Shown in pieces: positions 23,533 to 34,979 of a stretch of 64,000 nucleotides of DNA (its first letter is position 1; each line of letters starts with the position of its first letter). Where the stretch lies: contig NC_045139.1 of assembly GCF_008831285.2 (NCBI RefSeq), positions 19,944,412 to 20,008,411 on the forward strand, in the 5' to 3' direction. Source of the DNA: Nymphaea colorata. Lineage: Eukaryota; Streptophyta; Magnoliopsida; Nymphaeales; Nymphaeaceae. A program made the position numbers and the translations under genes. Under the pieces are notes generated by a model. The model was not told the origin of the DNA and made no database searches. It worked only from the letters and a program-made list of their open reading frames with translations.

Positions 23533-23934
23533 ATGCATTACTCGGCGGAGTCGTGGGAGACATACGTGCCGGCCGTGCAGGTGGCTGCGGCGATGGTGGC
23601 GGGTGGCGGGAGAGGGGAAGCGCTGGAGAGTGTGGAGAGGCTGGCGTCGAGGAGCGCGGTGGTCATCTTCAGCGTCAGTTCCTGCTGCATGTGCCACGCC
23701 ATAAAGAGCCTGTTCTGCGGCATGGGGGTCAACCCCGCCGTTTACGAGCTGGATGAGGACCCGAGGGGAAAGGAGATAGAGAAGGCGTTGGCCAGGCTGC
23801 TGGGCACCACCCAGCCCCTCCCGGCCGTTTTCATCGGCGGCAAGCTCGTCGGTGCCATGGACCGGGTGATGGCCTCCCACATCAATGGCAGCCTTGTTCC
23901 CCTGTTGAAGCAGGCCGGCGCCCTCTGGCTCTGA
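23533..23934 (+). CDS. CC-type glutaredoxin (ROXY class)
   Basis: Intronless frame of 133 residues, the usual size for plant CC-type glutaredoxins (class III). The CCMC active site is at residues 51-54 ([11 protein letters not shown]). The glutathione-binding region follows: [20 protein letters not shown] at 93-112, with Pro97 at the cis-Pro position and the GG turn at 102-103. The C-terminus has LVPLL (121-125, the L..LL motif) and ends in ALWL (130-133), which in ROXY proteins mediates binding of TGA bZIP factors. Family members act in nucleus and cytosol as regulators of TGA-dependent transcription in development and stress rather than as general reductases. I chose the ATG at 23533 because MHYSAESWE matches the MQY..ESW start of the family; an in-frame ATG at 23506 adds only [14 protein letters not shown] box lies upstream. 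Coding GC is much higher than its surroundings. The paralogue number cannot be told. Confidence 0.94.
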   Translation: MHYSAESWETYVPAVQVAAAMVAGGGRGEALESVERLASRSAVVIFSVSSCCMCHAIKSLFCGMGVNPAVYELDEDPRGKEIEKALARLLGTTQPLPAVFIGGKLVGAMDRVMASHINGSLVPLLKQAGALWL

Positions 23935-24745
23935 CTTCTGACGGAGAAAGTAGCCATATAGAAAAAAGAATGGGTGCTGCCTTTTACTCCATATTTTGGT
24001 GACATGATCAAGGAGTTTCTGTAGATTGATAGAGAAAGAGGAGAAGGAGAGAAAGCGTGACGTTAGGAGAGACTGGATGGTTTATCCTCTTCCTTCCCTA
24101 ACTCCATTTTGAACGCTGCGGTTCTCTCTTTCTCTCTTTAAGGTCCCTTGCTTTTCCTTTTCAAACTTTGGTCATAGCTTGTTCGTTCTTTCTTCCCTTT
24201 AGTTTTTTCTTTCTTGTTCTTTTCCTTTCGTTCTTTCCTCGGGGTGCATGCATGGCGTCGGTTTCTTGTCGTTAGACCGGGAAAGGAGGAAATGTAATTG
24301 GTGGCGGAGGAGGAAGGCCGACTTTTTGTACAGAGCAAAATACGTCAATTTTCATGATACTTTCTTTGCTGATCTACTGCTTCTGCGTCGTATTTTTTTC
24401 TTCATTCTTCCTTTTAGTTACTTGTTCCTACGAAGAACTTCTCTTCTCTTCCCCCGCATTTGTGGTGCATGATGTTTCCGGCGTGGGGAATCGTTTTATT
24501 GCATGGTCATGTGAAGGGCTATGGCTAAGCCTGTGTCTCTCTCCATCGTCCCTCCGTTCGCCGGAGATTCCGAGTCAAGCGCCAAGGAAACTGGTTCGCG
24601 TAAGGCTCTCCTTGACCGTGTCGTTGTCTTTTGTGTCGTCGCGCGTGCGGTGAGATGCGGACTGCGGAGGCAGGTGCCGGGTCCGTTTCTGCCGGCGAGG
24701 CGTGCCCCGGGAAATCAGCTGTGGGCCCCGCTGCTTTGTGCTCTT
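23935..24745. other. 3' flank of the glutaredoxin gene and GC-rich intergenic DNA
   Basis: The first 300-400 bases are probably 3' untranslated region; no canonical AATAAA was seen close to the stop. From 24,500 the DNA is unusually GC-rich and CpG-rich for this window and is open on both strands (24525-24938 minus, 137 codons), without a recognisable protein. Confidence 0.45.
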
Positions 24746-24751
24746 CCCCAA

Positions 24752-24921
24752 ACGTCCCACGTGTCATGTCGGGCTGAGATACCTCCGCCACGTAAGACAC
24801 ATGTGCACTTTCTTCTGCTAGCCACGTCAGCATGTTGACAAGCTGTGGAAGTGGCGTTGACTGTACGGAGGACGTGCTCATCAGGCGTGTCCCCACCACG
24901 TGATCGTCCCCAACAAAACGT
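24752..24921. promoter_or_regulatory. Cluster of seven ACGT-core (G-box/ABRE-type) elements
   Basis: ACGT cores lie at 24752, 24759, 24790, 24824, 24872, 24898 and 24918. Two are perfect G-boxes: CCCACGTGTC (24757-24766) and CCACGTGA (24896-24903). TTGAC W-box cores lie nearby (GTTGACAAG, GTTGACTG). Such density is typical of bZIP/bHLH-bound plant regulatory DNA. No downstream gene was recognised, so it may be an enhancer for the glutaredoxin about 0.9 kb away or a relic promoter. Confidence 0.4.
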
Positions 24922-24935
24922 CCCCCTACCCCTTC

Positions 24936-24972
24936 CACCTCTCTCTCTCTCTCTCTCTGTCTCTCTCTATAA
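24936..24972. repeat. (CT)n microsatellite
   Basis: CT dinucleotides with a single GT interruption, directly downstream of the ACGT cluster. Confidence 0.9.
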
Positions 24973-25700
24973 TTGCGCGACCTTTTTCTCCAATGAAAGG
25001 TATCCCCTGTTTGTTAACGAGGAACCCCTTCCCTTTTCATGGGAAAATGACAGGTGAAACGAAGACCGAACGGCAAAGCCGATGGGAAAATGTTCTCCTC
25101 TATCTGAGACTCCAGGCTTTTTTTTTTCCCGCATTTGCCCTCCGCTCCCTACTTGAGCAGAAACTCAGGGTAAGAAATAGTTTCGGAAGGGATTTTACAA
25201 TGGAAATGAACAAACAGTGACAAGAACCTGGCTGAAAAGTGTGGGGCCCACACCTTCTCCCTCATTTTTTTGAAGGCAGAATCAAATGGCGGTCAGGTTG
25301 GTGCTTCCAATTGCTTCCTTACCACCTAAAGGAACAGACGGTCTGCGTTTTTTCTTCTGGGTTAGGCGAAACTTTACCAGCTTCGCCAAGAGATAATTGA
25401 GCACATTCATTTCATTAGGAAAGTTTGTGCAGCTTACCACATTTTGAAAAACTTATTGGATCACTAGGATTCCACATGGTTAGGGGATGTACAAGTCATA
25501 AAGATGTGACAATACAAAATTGCTTTTAAGATATCACAAGGTGGTTCTCCATTACGCATGGTGGTCGAGTCACCGGTTATCATAAGTTGAAGACTGCTAA
25601 TGTGGATTGACAAAGATGCAACGAAATGATCTACAAGTGAGATTTATGAAAAATTCAGGGACAGGAGGCCTTCACAAGGCTGGTACAAAGCAACACAAAT
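24973..25700. other. Intergenic DNA, no gene recognised
   Basis: Mixed composition, short random frames only. Confidence 0.4.
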
Positions 25701-25719
25701 GAAAATATTAGGCCACCCT

Positions 25720-27015
25720 TGAACCTGACCCACAAGAACGAAAGTGGGTAATGGTCTAGGCTTCACCAGGTCCAAATAAGTCGAGTCTGACGCAGTCAAA
25801 TACCAATCCAGACAGAGTTGGGTAAGCTCAGTTCGAGTCCCAATTAGATTAATCTAAATCCAAAGTTAACTTTTAGTCGTATAACATTGATTAATGGGTT
25901 TCAGACTCGGGTAATGTGCAGATCAAATTGAGACAAAACCAGAGACTTACTCTGGATCTCCAAGTGTAAGCTTTATTTTTCTCTACTAAATCCAATTAGA
26001 TGAGAATCTGTTTCTTACTGATTGACAAGATGACAAGGGAATGAATGTGGTAAATAAGACATGCAGTGAATATAATTTGGGCCTCTCTCTCTCTGTCTCG
26101 CGTGATGCCAAACAGTACTGGAGATGCATATGAAAACCAGGAGAAGAAGAAGACACAACTAGTGGCAAAGAAAAGGCTGCAACGGATTGAAAGTGTGTCT
26201 TTTGTACAACGGGGGCTTGATCTTCATGTTTCGACAAAAGTTAGTGTCCAGATTATTGGCGCTCTCTATCAATCTATCTCTCACGCACAGCTCGCTCCCT
26301 TTCAGGGACACATTCTCTAAGCTAGATAATGACAAGAGAGAAGAGCCAAGGCTTGTCGGATGGCTTGGCTCGGCACAACTGGGAGTTCATCCTGACTGCT
26401 ACCTCTCGGTCAACTCTAAGGGTATCTCGAAAAGAGGAGACTTGTTGTTTCGATGCAGAAGGGTTAATTTCTCTCCGCTAACCAACTTCTCAGTTGACAC
26501 ATCCGGTTGTCTTTTGATGATTGTCTTGTTTGGTCCTACTTGAAATGGCAAAAGATCAAATAAGCTATGAATTTAATCTATCAGAAGATGAGCTTTTCCG
26601 ATTTTGGATAGAAAAACAAGACCAGGAACTGCTCCATCATATTGCTATCTTCTCTTTTCAATAATATGTACTTGAAATAATGATACCATGCAAGAGGATC
26701 GCGTTCACCCTTGCCCTTCCCTCTCCAAACTGATCTTAATGAATAGAGTCAAGCTACCGTCTAATAATTTCCCTCTCAAATTCGTAGGACAACCATGTGT
26801 TCCAGGGCGGTGAGACGAGTTTAGAAGCAGTGGTCCTTGTGATTACTCACATAGAAACCAATAATCTAAAGGCATTTCACAGATATTCAAAACACCAACA
26901 GTAAAAGAAGATGACATCCTCGACACCGTCCATTACAAGGCAAGAAAATAGGCAAGAGAATCATCTCTCGCGCAGTTTACTTTGAGATGTACGAGTTTTT
27001 ATTTCATTCTCATAA
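25720..27015. repeat. Dispersed duplication, copy A
   Basis: It matches 57,960-58,983 in the same orientation over long stretches, e.g. GGTAAGCTCAGT, AACTTTTAGTCGTATAA, TTTCAGACT, TACTAAATCCAATTA, ATGCAGTGAATATAATTT and AATCATCTCTC. About 310 bases (26,145-26,455) have no counterpart in copy B. The right end overlaps the copia LTR-like sequence that begins near 26,935. Confidence 0.8.
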
Positions 27016-27429
27016 AGGCGGTAACATCAGTTCATTTGTTCATTGTTTTATGGAATAGTCTCAAGAGGCCTGACAATGATAGACTTTCCCTTTTGATGGT
27101 AATCTCGCCATAGCCTTTTACGGTGAAACTGTGCTGTGCTGCATACTGTAGCCAATCTATCGTTGCTTTTGATCACCGGTATAGATACATCAATGCAGTG
27201 CATTTCACTACCGCTATAGCATTTAATTTTAAAAAACAAAATACAACTTTATATAGTCGGGTGAGTGTCAAACAAATGCAAGCATGAATACCAAGTACAT
27301 TGATAAACTTTGAGAGCCTTATAGTCTAGAATGTTCATAAAGCATCTTTATATATGTAACAATGCATGGCATGCAATTTATAAGAAATATGCCAGTAAAA
27401 GAAAAGGAAAAAATCCCAAATTTTTTTAG

Positions 27430-27870
27430 GCGTACCAGTTTGAACGAGCAGAGAGACTTATTTCCACAATGTGCTTATGTTTGCATTCAACTCTCTCATT
27501 TTGGGCATGAGTGACAGCAAGTAATTTTATGGTAAATACCAGTCTTTAAAATAGGAAGAAACATTCTGAAATTCTCTACCCCAATCACTTTGCAAATATT
27601 TAATTTTTGGATCAAGTAAAAATTTCCACCATTGCTTTGAAAAGTAAAACTATCTGAAGAACATATGAGTTATTATTTATGAGAAAAATCTAGCAACAAC
27701 TATATCAAATATCAACAAATAAAATATAATAACATAACCATGTATAGAAAGGACTTATGAAGGTCCCCGAACATAAAAAAATAATCAATTCTAAAGGCCT
27801 CTACGTTTTTTGGGAAGTCTTGTCAAAAGGTAAAGTATGACTTTTGCCTACTTGACGAGCTTTGCAGACC
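27430..27870 (-). pseudogene. Copia pre-integrase and integrase core remnant
   Basis: Left of the TRIM, the minus strand reads VCKARQVGKSHTLPFDKTSQ, the end of the pre-integrase zinc region. Then come KYLQSDWGREFQNVSSYF (second catalytic Asp block) and NERVECKHKHIVEISL (block carrying the catalytic Glu). Stops and frame changes interrupt it. On the other side of the TRIM (28,690-28,605) the same domain begins with YMGHPSLDIIQHILNDHGL, showing that the TRIM interrupted a continuous domain. Confidence 0.8.
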
Positions 27871-27875
27871 TTACT

Positions 27876-28599
27876 TGTAACACCCCAAAAGTTTAGTTCC
27901 GTATCGAAGATTGTGAGGGATTTTCAAGGGCTTATAAAAGGAGGCTTTAATGAGATGATTGTCCTGGTTCCTAGCCTTTTTAGGATTGAAACTGAAATTG
28001 TTAGGGGACGGGTTGGGATCCGTCGAACCAGGGGCCCGAGCCCAGGAGTGAGTCGAGTTATTATAGTGGTGTCAGAGCAGTTTCAACACTCGGACTTGGG
28101 GTCCCACACGCGCGGACGCGTGTGCCTTAAGGGGAGTGGATTGTAACATCCTAAAAGTTTAGTCCCGTATCGAAGATTGTGAGGAATCTTTAAGGGCTTA
28201 TAATAGGAGGCTATTAATGAGAAGATTGTCCTGGTTCCTAGCCTTTTTAGGATTGGAACCGAAATTGCTAGGGGACAGGTTGGGATCCGTCGAACCAGGG
28301 GCTCGAGCCCAGGAGTGGGTCGGGTTATTATAGTGGTATTCGGAGCCGGTTCAACACTTGGACCTGGGGTCCCACACGCACGGACGCGTGTGCCTTAAGG
28401 GGGGTGGATTGTAACACCCCAAAAGTTTAGTCCTGTATCGAAGATTGTGAGGGATCTTCAAGGGCTTATAAAGGGAGGCTTTAATGAGATGATTGTCCTG
28501 GTTCCTAGCCTTTTTAGGATTGAAACCGAAATTGCTAGGGGACAGGTTGGGATCCGTCGAACCAGGGGCCCAAGCCCAGGAGTAGGTCGGGTTATTATA
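27876..28599 (+). mobile_element. TRIM retrotransposon with three LTRs
   Basis: Three nearly identical about 190-base LTRs lie at 27876-28065, 28142-28332 and 28410-28599, each starting TGTAACA(C/T)CC and ending GTTATTATA. After LTR1 comes TGGTGTCAGAGC (28067-28078), a close match to the initiator-Met primer binding site; after LTR2 the site is TGGTATTCGGAGCC. Each about 77-base interior ends with a purine tract (TTAAGGGGAGTGGA or TTAAGGGGGGTGGA) just before the next LTR. There is no coding capacity. The array is flanked by a perfect 5-bp target duplication, TTACT at 27871-27875 and 28600-28604. LTR-interior-LTR-interior-LTR forms arise by recombination in TRIMs. The apparent 94-codon frame over LTR1 is not a gene. 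Confidence 0.9.
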
Positions 28600-29164
28600 T
28601 TACTCGACATCTTTTAAAAAACCGACAAACCATGGTCATTGAGTATGTGCTGAATAATGTCAAGTGACGGATGTCCCATATACGGATGCCATCGCTCTAA
28701 AGAAGATCATTCTCCTACTATGGTTGTCACATCTCCTTTGCTTTTGGCTTTTGTTGTCAACTTTCTGCAATCCAAGACAATATAAACCATGTTCACCGTC
28801 GTCCTCTGGAAGAACAGTTCCCATCTTGCAGTCCTTCACAAAGCATTTGTTCGGGTGGAATTAAAAAATAACATCATTTGTCGTTGTAAATTTATGAACA
28901 GAGAGCAATTTCCAAGTAATGTCAAGCACATGCAATATAGATTTAAGAGCAGGTTGATACAAATCATGTACACAATGAATATTTAAGAATTGCCAATGAA
29001 AGAGATTATCAATTCAGTATAGTTACCTATTTTGGCATGCCCGTCTCAGGACAGTAGGCCTAGCTGATGGAAAGATCATTAAAGTTTGTTGTAATATTGT
29101 GCATGGCACCTGAATATGAGGTACCACTACAACCAACTTGAGGCATAGTTCACACCTTGAGGAC

Positions 29165-29280
29165 TTCGATAGAACCATTCCCATTTCTCTAAATAATTTG
29201 CATTTTTGAGCACCATGTCCCTTTTTATGACAAAGTTGACATTTAGTATATCATTGCTAAGATGTATGACCAGGATTTCC
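29165..29280 (-). pseudogene. Copia gag zinc knuckle remnant
   Basis: The minus strand reads KCQLCHKKGHGAQKCKLF, a perfect CX2CX4HX4C retroviral-type zinc knuckle, preceded by GNPGHTS with two stops. Gag knuckles bind the element RNA during packaging. Confidence 0.8.
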
Positions 29281-30110
29281 ACGCCAGAAGCATGAAACAA
29301 CACCTTTCTATCATGTTTGCTGCAGATTTGTCTGATATTTTCCTTCTAAATGTCATAGTTTTTTATAGTTGAAATTACTTCAACTAGTTCCTCTAGGTTT
29401 GAAAGAAAAATTTGCTGTGGGAAGCTGAACATAGTCTTCATTGCTTTGAAGTTGAACTTCATATGTAAGCAGCATACCGAGGAGGACATTAATGGTAATG
29501 GCTTTCGCACGTGTTTAAAGCGGTATGTAGGGCTCCATATTCACAACTAGGAAGACCGGCTGGAATTAGGTGATCAATACCCAAAAATAGTCTCAACACT
29601 CTTTTTTATGTGGTCAACTAGCACTTGAGTTGTTGAACTCTTGCATGTTCCCTTGTAATACACGTGCGATGAATGGCTGTCAACACTTGGTGTGATGAAG
29701 TTAATACCAAGGATTTGATTATGCACAATGTCAGTTGGAGAAGAGAGGACTCAACTAAGGAGAAGCTGGTCCTTTCTATGTGGTTCTATGTATGTTGATT
29801 TACTGATCATGTTTCTCAATAAGAAACTTTTTCGGCGCACAGATGGGATGCATTAATAAACCCCAACAAGTCACAACTTTTTAGGAGTGAGATGAACTAG
29901 GATTCCCGTAATAGAAAGATGTTTGTATACAAGTTAACCGAGAGGAACTACTACAAAATTTAAAGGTGAAAGAAGGAAAGAAGGGAAGCTTGTGGATCCT
30001 ACATTGCTATTTAACATTGAATTAGAATTCCCATAGCCTCTAGGTTCTATTGTGGATGCCATGACTAAAGCTTTAAAGCAACTCCTTAGTTTTCCTCTGT
30101 AATGAGATGA

Positions 30111-30123
30111 TGCTCTAATACCA
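30111..30123 (-). other. Primer binding site of the minus-strand copia element
   Basis: TGGTATTAGAGCA on the minus strand, one base from TGGTATCAGAGC, adjacent to the right LTR-like repeat. Confidence 0.7.
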
Positions 30124-30349
30124 TATTAAGTTTCGAGGTAATGACTAAAAGATTCATGTCAATAAGAAATATTCAAGTAAATCATCTCTCACTCAATTTA
30201 CTTTGAGATGAGAGTAGAAGTTTTTATTTGATTCACATAGAGGCGGTTATATTAGCTTATTAGTTCCTTGCGTGAAGGAATAGTTTCAAGAGATTTGGCA
30301 TGGATAGGTTTTCTCTTTCAATGGTGATCTCCAAAATCTATGCATCTAT

Positions 30350-33340
30350 CATTCTCCATTGATTGTTGGTCAAGTTTATGTTGACTGACTTGCCTTTTTG
30401 ATTCTCCATCAATTTTGCTTCAGCTTCAATACTCCCACTCTCTCTCTTCAAACTACATTTCAATGGGATTAATGGGCGTGTTTGCCATATATGTAAAAGT
30501 TATTCTGGAGATAGTTCCCAACTTTTATCGGCAAAAATTAAGTAGAAAAATAAAGGAACTCTAAAGCCCAAAATTTTTTAGTTTATAAAAAAAATAGGTG
30601 CATCGGACTCTATTTTACCTATACCATTCGGTGGACAATAGCAAGATAGTAACCTCACAAGGCAAGAAGTCGCTGCTCATAGATGTACATGCAATGGGTG
30701 GCTAGTGATGATTAGCGTACATTAGGTAGGGCTAATTAATTTGTATCATTGCACTTTTATAGGCATCGTTTTAGCTTGGACCATGATTTAATCCTAAGGT
30801 ATTGCATGTGGGGGCTCGATTTCCTTGATAGCAAGAAAAAACCTAATCTTATATCTTATGTACATTACAATCATACCTTCTAGCTAGCTATTCCATAAAA
30901 GTTTCTACAAAGAAGGGGAAGATGGCGACACTACATGATGCTTCTCCATGCAGGTGACACAAGGTCATCTTGAATGATGGTATTAACAACTTTTCTTGTT
31001 AATTTTGAAGCATGCAGAATAACGATAAAATGTTTTTATTAAAGCCTACAGAACGGGGCGTTTCATCTCCTATTCAATTTGTTTTTTCTTCTTTTCACCA
31101 TTTCATTTCTCCCTCCACCATGATTGATTTATTGGTTTGCCTCCTCCACTGCAATCTCTTAGTTTGCCTCCACCTTGATGAGGAGATATGTCGATTTGAT
31201 TTGCCACGACATGTTGGTATCTTGACTCCATTTCATCCCCAACTCCTTCTTCACTTTCAGTGAGCTTGAAAAGTTTTTCCCTCTTTTTCTAGGAACTATT
31301 AAGTTATTTTTATGTTGAGTCCTTCATGGGGTTCACAGGGTTTATTTATGCAGGTGTTTGTCCACGAGGTTATATCTTGTGATAAACTTTCTTGGGATTC
31401 AAAGGAGTATCGTCTTGTGCATTGTAAAATGTCATTTTATGCTCTTCACAGTATTGCGTTTAGCAATTTTGTAATTCCCATTCTATAATGATTGTAGCCT
31501 ATTTTTTTGCTGCAACTCAAGTATCATATGATTCTACACTTTATTCTCTTTGACTTGAAGCATTTTTATACAAATCTAAGACTATTGTGATCTATGAATT
31601 TGACCATCTGAAAGTGGAAATTAATTGAGTGATGCAGAAACTGATTGGGACAATTGGTGCTGAAGGAGATGTCATGGTTAGTGTTGTAAGTTTGCCGTGA
31701 AGACAACAATAGTATAATACTTTATCAATCCAAAATTTTGCCATCTTTAACTGGCTAAAGATCTGAACATGGTTGTACCGCATTGACCATATCAGCTTAA
31801 AAAATCACAAGGAATTAAATAAATATGTATTTTTGTAGCTTTGGCAATAGAGAAGCATAGTGAGGAACAATATTCAAAGAGGATAATAATTGGCCAAACC
31901 GTCTTAGTCCACCAAATAGTGCATACCAAGAATTCAAGGAACCGTTTGAAAGTCCTAACAAGAAGACTGAAGCTTACATTTCCCGAAGTGTGTCAAACAA
32001 AATGAGCTTTATATTTTCATGTTGTTGTGTTTGTGAGAAAGTGAGCTAGCAAGATATGTCATTTGTAGATATGAATTTCGAAGCAAAAGATGTAAGCACA
32101 ATAACTGGGCTCTATTTTGCTAACGTAGGTCATGCACAAGCAAAGTGAACATTGAACAAGCCAAAATTACATAATCTCATTGCATGCATGATGCAAGGAG
32201 ACAAAAACACCTTTCGTAAATGTGCAGTATACAAGTTTAGTTTTACTTAATTTTATTTCCATAGGCCATTCATAGAGAAATTTCACAAGGTGCTAGATAG
32301 AATTTGTTGCAAGAATTAAGTGATAATGTCAAGCATCCATGACAAAAGAAAAACATGCAGGAAACTAGAAAACCTAAAACCAAACTGGCATAACAGTGCA
32401 TGTTCCTATGGCCAATTGGTAAATGTACCTAGGTAAGTGATAGATCATATTTTGTGGCCTATAACCAACAAAACTTGAAATGGTATGAACAGAAGACTAA
32501 AGAAACAACACAAACACGGGCACACACAAGAAGTTCAAATAAAATATGTCCACATCCAAAGCCTTTGCTTTTTGGATCGCCTTCTTCTCAATGTGAAAAT
32601 GAACTAACAAAATGGAAATTTTGATGGCTTTCTTTCATAGTTTTTTCTAGGTTCTTAGTCAAATGAATATGCCATTAGCACATATGAATTTCTAACTATA
32701 GTTATAGAAAAAATTAGATAATAAGAGACTAAGATGCAAGTACAACCCTAAGGTGTTGTTTAGTTCATATAGGTCATGCATGTGAAGTCAACAATAAACA
32801 ACTCAAAATTGCATTAACCTCAGTTTATGTGCTGCCAAGGCAATAATGACCTAACCAGTGAAATTAAGTAAAAAATATGGTACAAATTTCCAAAACCAAG
32901 TTGAAGTGCTTTCACTCTCCAACCACAATGTGGTTGGAAGGGTGTTGGTCTCACAAAGTGTTATGGTCCCATCCAGTGTACAATCTGTTTTAGAAAGAAT
33001 GTACTGGAGTAGACTTCCCCTCCCCTCGAGTAATAAATATGCCTTGAGTTGGAGCAGTTGAAGTGTATTGCATCCCATCTTCACCTACAAGGACATTATA
33101 ACTGATATGCAAATAGCCATCATGTTCTTTCACATGCTACATTGAAATATCAACTAAAGAGAAGAAGCAAGTAAATCATAAGGAAGAACGACAAACAAGA
33201 AACAAAAAGAATGGTCAAGGACACACGCACACACATTTCCATGTGGTTTGATGTTTGAACAGGAGTCAACCCAAGGGTTATAGTGGTGGTCAATTAAAGT
33301 TGCATGTAAACATTGACACACATAAGTAGTCATAATGAAG
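30350..33340. other. AT-rich DNA, no gene recognised
   Basis: Short open frames only (31012-31263 plus, 83 codons; 32851-33084 minus, 77 codons). No transposon domain, RNA gene or splice-supported exon was identified. Confidence 0.4.
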
Positions 33341-33959
33341 ACCGTAGTGAAAGGTAGTGGCGTCATGTTGAGTAGTGGTCGTTATGGTCAATGGAAGCCT
33401 TGAAAGGTGTTTCTTTAGTTTTTTGGAATGGTTGTAGAATAAACAAAGAATAATGGGGTCATAATTACATGAAGTGTAACTTTATTTTGGAGTCATAAAT
33501 ATGAATGATTCATTTATTACTTGTAATGTGGGTGATCGGTCTTCTTTGCTTTATATATGCATCATGCAAATTGTGAAGCATTGACCAATGTGAATTTTAC
33601 GGCTGCCCATTTCTTCTTTATTTTTTACTAATATTTTACCATTCCTACCGGTTTTTCTCTGTTTATATACTGAAAACATTCTAACAAATTTTGGTATCAA
33701 CCGACAACTTTAGATTAAAAGGAATTGAAGTCAGCAAGAAGTTTGGTTGAGGAGGGTTACTTCCATTAAGAATGTTGAAGTCTACCGAGGTAATCTAATG
33801 CCCACGAATTCCAATATGTTAAACTTATTAGAGTGATTAGTGTCTATTTTAGTGGAGCAATTATAAAACTTTGGAGTATAAAAATTAAAACTTTTTTATG
33901 TCATAAGATTTATGAAATCCTGTTTAACATGGAAATACAAAAGTAAAACTTCCGAGTCA

Positions 33960-34560
33960 CCAAGAAAGAACATAGAGCAAAGTGATGCCAAATTATAATG
34001 GAAGAAAGATGTAAAGGCATTGTTGGTGTCACAACAAGCTTCGAAAGATGTAACGTTCCCAAAAATTGCAAATGCAACTTAATTGAATGAGATGTGGATA
34101 ACCTTGAAACAAGACTTCCATGGTGAGAAAAAGTTTGCCATAGTAAAACTTCAAACTTTACAAAGAGAATTTCACATAATTTCTATAAAACATGGTGAGT
34201 CAATTCAAATTTTTTCTCAAGACTTGCTATAAATGTTAGTTAAGGAGGATATTTTAGGAGTCTATTTAAATCACAGAGTAGTTGAGAAAGTACTAACAAG
34301 TTTGCCAATGGGTTTGACCATTATGGAAATAGATGAATGTAGGGATCTTCCATCCTATATTTTGAACGAAATAATTGGCACTTTGTTGGTACAAAAACAA
34401 CTATTAAATAGGAGTACAAAAAGCATGACCAAACATGTTTTTTCATCAAAAATTGGTAATAAACTGGCTAAATTTAGTGAAAAGGAAAATGAAAATGGAG
34501 GTTGTGGATGTGGAGGCTAGTCGAGGAACCTATCATGAATGAGGAAGAGGGCATGAATTC
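33960..34560 (+). pseudogene. Copia gag (UBN2-type) remnant
   Basis: Translations show LNEMWITLKQDFHGEKKFAI, VKLQTLQREFHIISIKHGES, VVEKVLTSLPMGL and LNEIIGTLLVQKQLLNRST, the conserved blocks of plant copia gag. A Gly-rich GGCGCGG marks the entry to the nucleocapsid region. One frame (34233-34520) stays open for 95 codons. Stops at 34,075 and 34,230 disable it. Confidence 0.8.
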
Positions 34561-34979
34561 AAACTATCAAAAGCATGACAATGGTGAACGAAACAATCAA
34601 AATAACCAACATTTAAGAGATAAGTAATGTTTCTTTTCATAAAAAATCTGGTCAAAGCAAATTGCTTTGAAGGATGATGCATGTGAGAGAAAAAACCCGA
34701 AAGTTCGATTGTTAAAGTTAGTATGGTGCAAAATCACATGTTTCCTATTCAATCTTCTTGTTTTGACCATCATGCTTTAATTGCAAAGTTGATGATATAT
34801 CAACTCTTTGGCACATTAGATATGACTTGAATATTAGTTGGCTGATAATACTTGGTCAAAGAAAACTTGTTTTGGGGTTGCCTTTGATTGTACCACCAAC
34901 CAAGGTTTATGAAGGTTGTATATATGAGAAATCACATTAAATGCCATTTTCAGCAAATATTATTTCCATTTGAAATGGC

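Larger units (their letters stand above)
26935..30345 (-). mobile_element. Degenerate Ty1/copia element, minus strand, hosting a TRIM
   Basis: Direct repeats at about 26,935-27,112 and 30,155-30,340 share CATCTCTC(G/A)C, TTTACTTTGAGATG, TTTTTATTT.ATTC and AGGCGGT and look like LTRs. Next to the right copy, 30123-30111 on the minus strand reads TGGTATTAGAGCA, a near match to the initiator-Met primer binding site. Between them, minus-strand copia remnants appear in order: gag zinc knuckle (29.2 kb), pre-integrase zinc region (28.7 and 27.85 kb) and integrase core (27.6-27.43 kb). RT and RNase H are missing, so the copy has a large internal deletion. Confidence 0.7.

Noticed and set aside
24525-24938. 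137-codon minus-strand frame
   Set aside because: Open because of high GC content; overlapping frames are also open on the plus strand, and no domain is seen.
27862-28146. 94-codon frame
   Set aside because: It lies across LTR1 and the interior of the TRIM, which has no coding capacity; the other copies do not keep it open.
27876-28599. Regular direct repeats considered as a CRISPR-like or satellite array
   Set aside because: Primer sites, purine tracts and a TTACT target duplication identify a TRIM; the unit structure is LTR plus interior, not repeat plus spacer.
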